Below are positions 5,573-12,362 of a stretch of DNA of 12,362 nt, piece after piece. Where the stretch lies: NCBI GenBank assembly GCA_034926785.1, contig JAYFQU010000041.1:1-12362 (forward strand). The letters are read 5' to 3'. The notes below the pieces were generated by a model, which was given only the letters and a program-made list of their open reading frames with translations, was not told the origin of the DNA and did no database searches. The DNA is from UBA7703 sp034926785 (GTDB taxonomy: Bacteria; Bacillota; Clostridia; Christensenellales; CAG-138). The position numbers and the translations under genes are program-made. Position 1 is the first letter of the stretch; each line of letters starts with the position of its first letter.

Positions 5573-5640
5573 GATATTTTGATCAAACAAAGCTCGTCTA
5601 TGCTTAGGCCATGAGAAAGAACAAAAAAGGAGAAACGTTA

Positions 5641-6561
5641 ATGATCAAGAAAATTGCTGCGATGCTAATCGCCCTGACCATGGTTGTAGGCCTTGCCGCC
5701 TGCACCAGCACTCCCGCCGCAGTTGAGGCAACACAGGCCCCCGGTGCGGAAGCGACCGAAGCCCCCGCCCCCGCCGCCTTTGACAAGGACATCGTCGTCG
5801 TCTCCCGTGAGGATGGCAGCGGCACGCGCGGCGCGTTTATCGAACTCTTCGGCGTAGAGCAAAAGGACGCGGACGGCAAAAAGGTTGACTACACCACGCT
5901 GGATGCCGAAATCGTCAACAGCACCTCCGTCGTTCTGCAGACCGTTGCGGGCAACGATGCCGCAATCGGCTACATCTCCCTCGGGTCGCTGAACGACACC
6001 GTGAAAGCGCTCCAGATTGACGGAGCAGACGCGACGGTAGACAACGTGAAATCCGGCACCTACAAAATCTCCCGCCCGTTCAATATCGTTACCAAGGCGG
6101 AGGTTTCCGAAGCGGCGCAGGCGTTTATCGACTTCATCCTCAGCGCGGAAGGCCAGGCCGTGGTTGCGGATAACCACTACATTCCGCTGGATAATGCACC
6201 CGCGTTTGCCGGCAGCAGCGTAGCAGGCAAGGTCGTCGTAGCCGGCAGCTCCTCCGTTACCCCGGTGATGGAAAAGCTCAAGGAAGCCTATATCGCCCTC
6301 AACCCCAACGCTGAAATCGAAATCCAGATGAGCGACTCCAGCACCGGCGTCAAGATGGCCATCGACGGAACCTGCGACATCGGTATGGCCTCCCGCGAAC
6401 TCAAGGACAGCGAAATTGCAGGCGGCGTCGCCGCAACCGTGATCGCGACAGACGGCCTTGCGGTCATCGTCAACCTTGCAAACCCGGTCGCCGGCCTCAC
6501 CGCCGAGCAGGTCCGCCAGATCTACGTTGGCGAAACCACCAGCTGGGCAGACGTACAATAA
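5641..6561 (+). CDS. pstS: Phosphate-binding lipoprotein PstS, circularly permuted
   Basis: A 306-residue secreted lipoprotein: signal peptide 1-20, lipobox LAAC with C21, then an Ala/Pro/Glu linker to about 47. The binding domain is in unusual order. Residues 50-187 carry VVSREDGSGTRGAF (53-66), AIGYISLGS (108-116) and FIDFILSAEGQ (162-172), which in ordinary PstS form the C-terminal half. Residues 197-306 carry VVVAGSSSVTPVMEKL (198-213), SDSSTG (231-236), DIGMASREL (246-254), DGLAVIVN (271-278) and SWADV (301-305), which normally come first. The protein ends where the normal chain would run into VVVSRE. All phosphate-loop motifs are present, so it is probably functional. The ATG has AAGGAG 8 bases upstream; an in-frame ATG 10 codons earlier would place the ribosome site inside the gene. 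It should capture phosphate for PstCAB. Confidence 0.92.
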   Translation: MIKKIAAMLIALTMVVGLAACTSTPAAVEATQAPGAEATEAPAPAAFDKDIVVVSREDGSGTRGAFIELFGVEQKDADGKKVDYTTLDAEIVNSTSVVLQTVAGNDAAIGYISLGSLNDTVKALQIDGADATVDNVKSGTYKISRPFNIVTKAEVSEAAQAFIDFILSAEGQAVVADNHYIPLDNAPAFAGSSVAGKVVVAGSSSVTPVMEKLKEAYIALNPNAEIEIQMSDSSTGVKMAIDGTCDIGMASRELKDSEIAGGVAATVIATDGLAVIVNLANPVAGLTAEQVRQIYVGETTSWADVQ

Positions 6562-6589
6562 TGCAAAAATAATAGTTGGAGCGACTTGG

Positions 6590-7471
6590 ATGAAAAACAA
6601 AAACTCCCTCACGCGTGAAACCGCCGCGGGACGAAATAACCAAGTACGCGAGGGCGCGGCGAGAATCTTATTTCTCGCCGCTGCCTGCGTCAGTATATTT
6701 GCCGTCCTGCTGATCACATTTTATCTTTTTGTCAGCGGAGTGCCGGCCATCGCCGAAATTGGCGTATTTAAGTTCCTCTTTGGTACCGTTTGGAGGCCGG
6801 GCAACGATATCTACGGCATACTGCCCATGATCCTTGGCAGTTTTTATGTCACAGCGGGTGCGCTTGTGATTGGCGTTCCAATAGGAATTTTGACTGCGAT
6901 TTTTCTCTCGCGCTTTGCCTCCCCCAAAATGGTCGATATGCTGAAGCCTGCCGTACAGCTGCTCGCCGGTATTCCTTCGGTTGTATACGGCTTTTTCGGG
7001 CTGGTGGTGATCGTCCCCCTGCTCGGCGGGCGCGGCAGCATGCTGGCAGCCAGTATTGTCCTCGCCATCATGATTTTGCCAACCATCATTACGGTGTCCG
7101 AAAGCTCGCTCAACGCGGTGGATCGTTCCTATTACGAAGGCGCGCTTGCCCTCGGCGCTACGCATGAACGCTCCGTGTTCTCCATCATCCTCCCCGCGGC
7201 AAAAAGCGGCGTCACCGCCGCTGTCATCCTCGGCGTAGGCCGCGCCATCGGCGAGGCGATGGCGGTTATTATGGTCGCCGGCAATCAACCGCGCATGCCG
7301 CAGGGTATCATGAAGGGGCTTCGTACGCTCACGACAAACATTGTCATGGAGATGGGGTATTCGGCGGATCTGCATCGCGAGGCGCTGATTGCGACCGCGG
7401 TTGTCCTCTTTGTCTTTATCCTGATCATCAACTTTCTCTTTTCACTCACGAAACGGGGGAATAAATCATGA
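6590..7471 (+). CDS. pstC: Phosphate ABC transporter permease PstC
   Basis: A 293-residue membrane permease with about six hydrophobic segments (roughly 25-48, 78-108, 122-147, 150-170, 208-230, 265-286). The EAA coupling loop is EGALALGATHERSVFSIILP (183-202), which contacts PstB. AGIPSVVYGFFGL (126-138) is typical of Pst permeases. PstC and PstA form the channel for phosphate delivered by PstS. The ATG has GGAG 8 bases upstream. A long in-frame extension backwards lies within pstS and is rejected. The gap after pstS is 28 bases with no hairpin. The stop overlaps the pstA start (ATGA). Confidence 0.96.
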   Translation: MKNKNSLTRETAAGRNNQVREGAARILFLAAACVSIFAVLLITFYLFVSGVPAIAEIGVFKFLFGTVWRPGNDIYGILPMILGSFYVTAGALVIGVPIGILTAIFLSRFASPKMVDMLKPAVQLLAGIPSVVYGFFGLVVIVPLLGGRGSMLAASIVLAIMILPTIITVSESSLNAVDRSYYEGALALGATHERSVFSIILPAAKSGVTAAVILGVGRAIGEAMAVIMVAGNQPRMPQGIMKGLRTLTTNIVMEMGYSADLHREALIATAVVLFVFILIINFLFSLTKRGNKS

Positions 7472-8298
7472 GACGTCAAAAAATCTCCGCGTTGTTCCTC
7501 CGCCTTTCGGTATATCTTGCGTCCATCATCACCGTTGGCGCATTGCTCTTCGTGGTTGGGTATATTCTTGTCAAGGGCGTGCCGAACCTGAACCTGAAGA
7601 TGTTTGCCTGGCATTATAATACGGACAATCTTTCCCTGATGCCCGCGCTGCTCAACACCATCCTCATGACCATGCTTTCGCTGCTCTTTGCGGTTCCCCT
7701 TGGCGTGTTTGCCGCAATCTATCTCGTGGAGTACGCGCGCCGCGGCAGCAGGCTCGTGCGCATCGTCCGCATGAACGCGGAAACACTGGCGGGTATCCCA
7801 TCCATCGTATATGGTCTATTTGGTATGCTGTTCTTTGTCACCGCGCTCAAGCTCGGGTTTTCGATGCTCTCCGGCGCGCTGACAATCTCCATCATGATCC
7901 TCCCCGTCATTCTTCGCACTTCAGAAGAAGCGCTCATGAGCGTGCCGGATAGCTATCGGGAAGGCAGCTTCGGCCTCGGCGCCGGCAGGCTGCGCACCGT
8001 GTTTCGCGTTGTGCTGCCGGATGCGATTCCCGGTATTCTCGCGGGCGTTATCCTCGGCGTCGGTCGCACGGTTGGCGAAACGGCGGCGCTGCTCTACACG
8101 GCTGGCACATCCTCGGACACGGTATCCGGCATTATGGATTCCGCGCGCACGCTGTCCGTTCATATGTATGCGCTCTCCCAGGAGGGGCTGTACATCAATC
8201 AGACCTATGCCACCGCGGTTGTGTTGCTGATCATCGTCGTCGGCATCAACGCTCTTTCCGCTTCTCTTGCCAAGCGTGTGAGCAAGCGAAAGATTTAA
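7468..8298 (+). CDS. pstA: Phosphate ABC transporter permease PstA
   Basis: A 276-residue permease, partner of PstC. Hydrophobic segments lie at about 14-36, 59-88, 108-127, 134-150, 186-210 and 247-268. The EAA loop begins EGSFGLGAGRLRTVF (165-179), and AGIPSIVYGLFGM (108-120) mirrors the PstC motif, as expected for paralogous subunits. NTILMT and GRTVGETAALL (199-209) are family signatures. Its ribosome site (GGGGGA) is inside the end of pstC, so translation of the two is probably coupled for equal amounts. Confidence 0.96.
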   Translation: MRRQKISALFLRLSVYLASIITVGALLFVVGYILVKGVPNLNLKMFAWHYNTDNLSLMPALLNTILMTMLSLLFAVPLGVFAAIYLVEYARRGSRLVRIVRMNAETLAGIPSIVYGLFGMLFFVTALKLGFSMLSGALTISIMILPVILRTSEEALMSVPDSYREGSFGLGAGRLRTVFRVVLPDAIPGILAGVILGVGRTVGETAALLYTAGTSSDTVSGIMDSARTLSVHMYALSQEGLYINQTYATAVVLLIIVVGINALSASLAKRVSKRKI

Positions 8299-8349
8299 CG
8301 CGGCAGATTTGGCAACACTCGGGCAAAACGCTCATAAAGGAAATAAAAT

Positions 8350-9102
8350 ATGAATAAGTTTGAAATTTCAAATCTCGATCTGTTTTACGGGCAGATGCAG
8401 GCGCTTAAAAATGTCGAGCTCAAGATCCCCGCGCAGCAAATCACGGCGTTCATCGGGCCAAGCGGCTGCGGGAAAAGCACGCTTTTACGTACGCTGAACC
8501 GTATGAACGACCTCGTTGAAGGCTGCCGTATCACCGGCAACGTTCTGCTCGACGGGCAGGATATCTATAAGGGCGGCCTGGACACCACCATGCTTCGAAA
8601 GCGCGTCGGCATGGTGTTTCAAAAGCCGAATCCCTTCCCCATGAGCATCTACGACAATGTTGCCTTCGGCCCGCGCACCCATGGCGTCCGCGGCAAGGCA
8701 AGGTTGGACGATATTGTCGAGCGCTCCCTGCGCGACGCTGCAATCTGGGACGAGCTCAAGGATCGGCTGAAAAAAGATGCGCTCGGCATCAGCGGCGGTC
8801 AGCAGCAGCGCCTCTGCATTGCGCGCGCGCTCGCCGTAGAACCCGAGGTGGTATTGATGGACGAGCCGACCAGCGCGCTCGATCCGATTTCGACCAGCAG
8901 AATCGAAGACCTTTGCGTGACGCTGCGCGAAAAGTATACTATAATCATTGTAACGCACAACATGCAGCAGGCCGCTCGTATCTCCGACAACACCGCGTTT
9001 TTCCTGCTTGGCGAAGTCATTGAGTACGGAAATACGCAAAAACTCTTCAGCCTACCGCGCGACAAGCGCACAGAAGATTACATTACGGGGAGGTTCGGTT
9101 AA
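8350..9102 (+). CDS. pstB: Phosphate ABC transporter ATPase PstB
   Basis: A 250-residue ABC ATPase. Walker A is GPSGCGKST (36-44), the Q-loop Q91 lies in VFQKPNPFPMSIYDNV, a PstB-specific stretch, the signature is ISGGQQQRL (147-155), Walker B is VVLMDE (167-172), and the switch histidine is H203. It powers import through PstCA from the cytoplasmic face. AAAGGA lies 8 bases before the ATG. The 51-base gap after pstA shows no hairpin. The stop shares one base with the phoU start (TAATG). Confidence 0.97.
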   Translation: MNKFEISNLDLFYGQMQALKNVELKIPAQQITAFIGPSGCGKSTLLRTLNRMNDLVEGCRITGNVLLDGQDIYKGGLDTTMLRKRVGMVFQKPNPFPMSIYDNVAFGPRTHGVRGKARLDDIVERSLRDAAIWDELKDRLKKDALGISGGQQQRLCIARALAVEPEVVLMDEPTSALDPISTSRIEDLCVTLREKYTIIIVTHNMQQAARISDNTAFFLLGEVIEYGNTQKLFSLPRDKRTEDYITGRFG

Positions 9103-9755
9103 TGCGAATCACGTTTGAAGAACAACTGCGACTGTTGAATCAGGAGTTACTCGAAATGGGCGCGCTGATCGAGCACGCGATACAATCCGCCAGCGAGGCG
9201 CTCATCAAACAGGATGTCGAGGCTGCCAATCATGCCATCACCTTTGACCGCGAGGTGGATCAAAAGGAGCGCGATATCGAAGCGCTCTGTCTTAAGCTCC
9301 TGTTACAGCAGCAGCCCGTTGCCAAGGATCTTCGGCTTATTTCCGCTGCGCTCAAGATGATTACGGATATGGAGCGCATCGGCGACCAGGCAGCGGATAT
9401 CTCAGGCATCGTGATCTACCTAAACGGCAAACCGTATATCAAGTCCCTGGAGCACCTGCCGCAGATGGCGGAGGCGGCTATCCGAATGGTATCCGGCAGT
9501 ATCGACGCCTTTATCAACAAGGACCTCACGCTGGCACGAAAGATCATCGATATGGACGACGTAATCGACGATCTATTCGACACGATCAAGGGCGAACTCA
9601 TCGACCTGATTTCACGCAACCCTGAAAACGGCGAACAGGCGGTTGACCTCTTGATGATCGCCAAATATTTCGAACGCATCGGCGACCATGCGCAGAATAT
9701 CGCCGAGTGGGCGGAGTACTCCATCACCGGGGTACATAAGGGTGCCGAACTATGA
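9102..9755 (+). CDS. phoU: Phosphate signalling protein PhoU
   Basis: A 217-residue all-helical protein with two PhoU repeats. Each carries the metal-binding motif: MERIGDQAADI (90-100) and FERIGDHAQNI (190-200), the Glu and Asp residues being E91/D95 and E191/D195. PhoU connects the Pst transporter to the PhoR kinase and keeps the kinase quiet when phosphate is plentiful. GGGGAGG lies 8 bases before the ATG. The gene overlaps phoB by ATGA, so the negative regulator and response regulator are probably made together. Confidence 0.96.
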   Translation: MRITFEEQLRLLNQELLEMGALIEHAIQSASEALIKQDVEAANHAITFDREVDQKERDIEALCLKLLLQQQPVAKDLRLISAALKMITDMERIGDQAADISGIVIYLNGKPYIKSLEHLPQMAEAAIRMVSGSIDAFINKDLTLARKIIDMDDVIDDLFDTIKGELIDLISRNPENGEQAVDLLMIAKYFERIGDHAQNIAEWAEYSITGVHKGAEL

Positions 9756-10420
9756 TTTACTATGTTGAGGATGATGCGAACATTCGCGAGCTCGTAGTGT
9801 ATACGCTCAACCAGACCGGCCTAGTCTCCAAGGGATTCCCAAGCGCCTCCGCTTTATTTACCGCCATTGCGGAGGAGAAGCCGTCGTTGATCCTGCTGGA
9901 TATCATGCTTCCCGGCGAAGATGGGCTTTCTATCCTCAAGAAAATCCGCGCCAGTGCCGCCACCACCTCTGTACCGGTCATGATGATCACCGCAAAGACC
10001 ACGGAGTATGACAAGGTCTCCGGTCTGGATCTCGGCGCGGACGACTACATCACAAAGCCCTTTGGTATGGCGGAGTTGGTCGCCCGCGTCAAGGCATTGC
10101 TGCGCCGCAGCGGAATGAAGACAAGCGCGGAGCGGCTTGAGCATGACGAGCTCACCGTGGACATCGCGAAACATATCGTCACCGTAAACGGCCAGAATGT
10201 GATATTGACCTACAAGGAGTTCTCGCTGCTTGCCTGTCTGATGGAAAATGCCGGACGCGCGTTTACGCGCGAACAGCTGCTGGAGACCGTTTGGGGCTAT
10301 GATTATGAGGGCGGGACGCGAACCGTGGATGTGCATGTGCAAACCCTGCGCACAAAGCTCGGGGAGAGCGGTCGTTTCATCGAGACCGTTCGCGGTGTCG
10401 GTTACCGTTTCGGCGAATAA
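9752..10420 (+). CDS. phoB: Phosphate response regulator, OmpR family (PhoB/PhoP)
   Basis: A 222-residue response regulator. The receiver domain (1-120) has acidic pocket E6/D7/D8, phospho-acceptor D50, T80 and K102. The winged-helix domain (about 128-222) has LTYKEFSLL, the recognition region TRTVDVHVQTLRTKL (189-203) and the wing RGVGYRF. Place in the pst operon, next to phoU and phoR, identifies it as the phosphate regulator (phoP in Bacillus naming). It is likely to bind the candidate Pho box before pstS. The start overlaps the phoU stop (ATGA), with AAGGG 9 bases upstream. Confidence 0.93.
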   Translation: MIYYVEDDANIRELVVYTLNQTGLVSKGFPSASALFTAIAEEKPSLILLDIMLPGEDGLSILKKIRASAATTSVPVMMITAKTTEYDKVSGLDLGADDYITKPFGMAELVARVKALLRRSGMKTSAERLEHDELTVDIAKHIVTVNGQNVILTYKEFSLLACLMENAGRAFTREQLLETVWGYDYEGGTRTVDVHVQTLRTKLGESGRFIETVRGVGYRFGE

Positions 10421-10450
10421 TCCGCGCGCATCACGTTAAACTGCGGATTA
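10418..10450 (+). repeat. Inverted repeat spanning the phoB stop codon
   Basis: TAATCCGC (10418-10425) and GCGGATTA (10443-10450) are perfect 8-base complements around a 17-base loop; the phoB stop TAA forms the first bases of the stem. No T-run follows, so it is not a standard terminator. It could reduce expression of phoR relative to phoB, or protect the 3' end of the upstream message. Confidence 0.45.
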
Positions 10451-10493
10451 TCCCGAACAAAAATATGAATCGAAAGCCACGGGAGCGTGACGC

Positions 10494-12167
10494 ATGAAAC
10501 AACGTATCTTTTGGAATATCTTTCTCTCCTCGCTTATCGCGGCGCTGATGCTCGGCGGCGTTATTCTGCTTGCGCAGTACCGCACGTTTGAGGAGCTTGT
10601 GTTTTCGGAGCTTTCGGATGAATGCGAATATATTGAGACCGGATTGCTTTCCGCAACGGATGAGGCGGCATATCTGGAGAGCCTTCCCTCAAGCGATCGC
10701 GTCACATTGATTGGTTCGAATGGAATCGTCGCCTATGACAGCTCGTCGGACGCTTCCAAACTGGAAAACCATTCCGACCGGCCGGAGTTCATCGCGGCAA
10801 AAAACAGCGGCGAAGGCACGAGTTCCCGCTTTTCCGAAACGCAATTGATCAAGAATTTTTACTACGCTCGTCTGTTACCGGACGGGCGCGTCCTTCGCAT
10901 AGCCAACAGCCAGCAGAGCGTGTTGGGGATGCTGGGCAGAATGCTGCCGACCATGCTGCTTGTCCTCGCTGCCATCGCGGTCATCTCGGCTCTGTTTGCG
11001 AAATATGCGGCAAAGACAATCATTCAGCCCATCAATGCGCTGGATCTGGACAATCCGCTTGGCAACGCAACCTACGATGAACTCGCCCCGCTGTTAACCA
11101 ATATGGAGCACCAACGTCGGGAGATCATCAGCCGTATGGCGGCGCTCTCCGAAAAGCAGCGCGAGTTTACCGCGGTCACGGAAAATATGCGTGAGGGATT
11201 CATTCTGCTGGACGCGAACGACCGCATGCTTGCCGTCAACGGCAGCGCCGCGCAGACCTTTGGCGCGGATACAAAGAACGTCATCGGCTCCCATGTACTC
11301 ATGCTCAACCGCAGCGTAGCAATTCAGCAGGCGCTGGAGCAGGCGAAGCAGGAGGGCGCCGGGCAATCCACGCTGATTCGCGGGGCAAAGACCTATCAGG
11401 TGCTCGCAAGCCAGGTTTTAGATCATCACGCGGCGGCTGGTACGGTCATTCTCATCTTGGACATCACCGACCGGGTCGCCGCGGAACAGATGCGCCGCGA
11501 GTTTTCGGCCAATGTATCGCACGAGCTGAAGACGCCGCTCACCTCGATATTGGGGTATGCGGAGATTATGCGCGACGGTGTCGCGAAGCCGGAGGATACG
11601 CGCCGCTTTGCAGGAAAAATCCATTCGGAGGCATCCCAACTTATGTCGCTGATCGAAGATATCATCCGCCTTTCCCAGTTGGATGAAAAAACAGCTTTGC
11701 CGGAGATGATTCCCGTTGACCTAAAAGCCATCTGCGAGGATGTCTGCCAGCGGCTCGTTCCGCAGGCGGAGAAGGCCGGCGTTACGCTCCATGTCAACTG
11801 CGAACCGGCAAGTGTGCGCGGCATCCCGAAAGTTCTCGAAGAAATCGTGCAAAACCTGGTCGAAAATGCGATCAAATACAACACATCAAACGGCACCGTC
11901 GGCGTCTCTCTCAAGCGGTCGGGTCAGCGCGTGGAGCTGCATGTTTCCGACACAGGCATCGGCATTCCGGAAGAGCATCTTTCGCGCGTGTTTGAGCGGT
12001 TTTACCGTGTGGACCGCAGCCGGAACAAGCAGATCGTCGGCACAGGGCTGGGATTATCCATCGTCAAACATTCGGCGGATATTCTCGGCGCCACCGTCGC
12101 GCTGGAAAGCAAGGTCGGCATCGGCACAGCAGTCACCGTATCCTTCCCCGCAATCGATTTACGATAG
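10494..12167 (+). CDS. phoR: Phosphate sensor histidine kinase PhoR
   Basis: A 557-residue membrane kinase. Transmembrane segments lie at about 7-27 and 150-172, flanking an extracytoplasmic region of about 120 residues. A short HAMP-like linker follows (IIQPINALDLDNP). A PAS domain lies at about 225-325. HisKA has H343 in SHELKTP. The ATPase domain has the N box with N458, G1 DTGIGIP (486-492), F box FERFYRVD (500-507) and G2 GTGLGLS (516-522). It phosphorylates PhoB at D50 when Pst/PhoU signals scarcity. GGGAG lies 8 bases before the ATG. It is 73 bases after phoB, the largest gap in the operon, and the last gene. Confidence 0.94.
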   Translation: MKQRIFWNIFLSSLIAALMLGGVILLAQYRTFEELVFSELSDECEYIETGLLSATDEAAYLESLPSSDRVTLIGSNGIVAYDSSSDASKLENHSDRPEFIAAKNSGEGTSSRFSETQLIKNFYYARLLPDGRVLRIANSQQSVLGMLGRMLPTMLLVLAAIAVISALFAKYAAKTIIQPINALDLDNPLGNATYDELAPLLTNMEHQRREIISRMAALSEKQREFTAVTENMREGFILLDANDRMLAVNGSAAQTFGADTKNVIGSHVLMLNRSVAIQQALEQAKQEGAGQSTLIRGAKTYQVLASQVLDHHAAAGTVILILDITDRVAAEQMRREFSANVSHELKTPLTSILGYAEIMRDGVAKPEDTRRFAGKIHSEASQLMSLIEDIIRLSQLDEKTALPEMIPVDLKAICEDVCQRLVPQAEKAGVTLHVNCEPASVRGIPKVLEEIVQNLVENAIKYNTSNGTVGVSLKRSGQRVELHVSDTGIGIPEEHLSRVFERFYRVDRSRNKQIVGTGLGLSIVKHSADILGATVALESKVGIGTAVTVSFPAIDLR

Positions 12168-12182
12168 CCATTTGATACTCCC

Positions 12183-12203
12183 AACGTCCGCACGGTGGAC
12201 GTT
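12183..12203 (+). repeat. Hairpin after phoR
   Basis: AACGTCC and GGACGTT form a perfect 7-base stem around GCACGGT, starting 16 bases after the phoR stop. It is followed by CAGAGCATC, not by T residues. It may stabilise the 3' end of the operon message or be the outer edge of the adjoining repeat; a terminator role is not supported by a T-tract. Confidence 0.4.
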
Positions 12204-12233
12204 CAGAGCATCAACAACCCCAGTAGGGGGTTT

Positions 12234-12362
12234 GGGGGATTTCGAAAATCCCCCATGTTCCTTCAAATTTGGCGATTCATTCGCCGAATTTGTGAAAAAA
12301 TGGCGCGATTCGCGTCATTTTAACCCAAAGTAAAACCCATCGGCAGAGTCCGCAGGACTTTG
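12234..12362. repeat. Structured intergenic repeat, right copy (cut by the window end)
   Basis: This is the same unit as 1-129, in the same orientation, with one base different. Here the first stem, GGGGGATTT/AAATCCCCC around CGA, is perfect. A further small hairpin, ACCCC-AGTA-GGGGGT (about 12217-12232), immediately precedes it and may belong to the full-length unit. The window ends inside the fourth hairpin, so its right edge is not visible. If complete, that hairpin would terminate leftward transcription coming from beyond the window. Confidence 0.85.

Noticed and set aside
5665..6717. 350-codon minus-strand frame opposite pstS
   Set aside because: Glycine-, valine- and aspartate-rich complement of the pstS frame with no motifs or ribosome site.
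1..12362. Circular plasmid or phage inferred from matching ends
   Set aside because: The content is ordinary chromosomal core genes with no replication, partition or phage gene, and the end copies differ at one base. A dispersed repeat is simpler.

Overview
This window is a stretch of bacterial chromosome, most likely from an anaerobic Clostridia-type Bacillota. The inference rests on the queA-tgt-tsaE-tsaB-rimI order, Shine-Dalgarno sequences of the AAGGAG type, a small SEC-C protein of the kind seen in that group, a lipoprotein PstS with an alanine/proline linker, and tRNA genes with encoded CCA ends. Nothing indicates a phage, plasmid or integrated element.

Layout, left to right. Positions 1-129 hold a structured, hairpin-rich repeat whose near-identical copy closes the window (12234-12362). 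From 175 to 965 seven tRNA genes lie on the minus strand, in transcription order Arg(TCT), His(GTG), Gln(TTG), Lys(TTT), Leu(TAG), Gly(GCC), Gly(TCC). A consensus sigma-A promoter drives them, a strong terminator sits before the last Gly gene, and the left repeat supplies a second one. From 1123 to 5374, still on the minus strand, comes a compact tRNA-modification operon: queA, tgt, tsaE, tsaB, rimI and a SEC-C protein gene. Most of its junctions overlap by 4 bp. The region 5375-5640 is the divergent control region. It holds the queA promoter, a possible small ORF and a candidate Pho box. From 5641 to 12167, on the plus strand, is a complete phosphate uptake and sensing operon: pstS, pstC, pstA, pstB, phoU, phoB (phoP) and phoR.

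How the genes work together. QueA and Tgt make queuosine in GUN-anticodon tRNAs, and tRNA-His(GTG), a substrate, is encoded about 2.4 kb downstream. TsaE and TsaB take part in t6A37 synthesis in tRNAs reading ANN codons, and Lys(TTT) and Arg(TCT), both with A37, are in the same cluster. PstSCAB imports phosphate, PhoU links transporter state to the PhoR kinase, and PhoR phosphorylates PhoB, which probably acts back on the pstS promoter.

The most notable observation is that PstS looks circularly permuted: the segment normally forming its C-terminal half comes first, directly after the lipoprotein signal and linker, and the protein ends where the usual N-terminal half would continue into it. 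The second is the structured repeat at both ends, probably a dispersed intergenic element at which the assembly stopped. I found no clearly new multi-gene system; the rest is well-recognised core biology.
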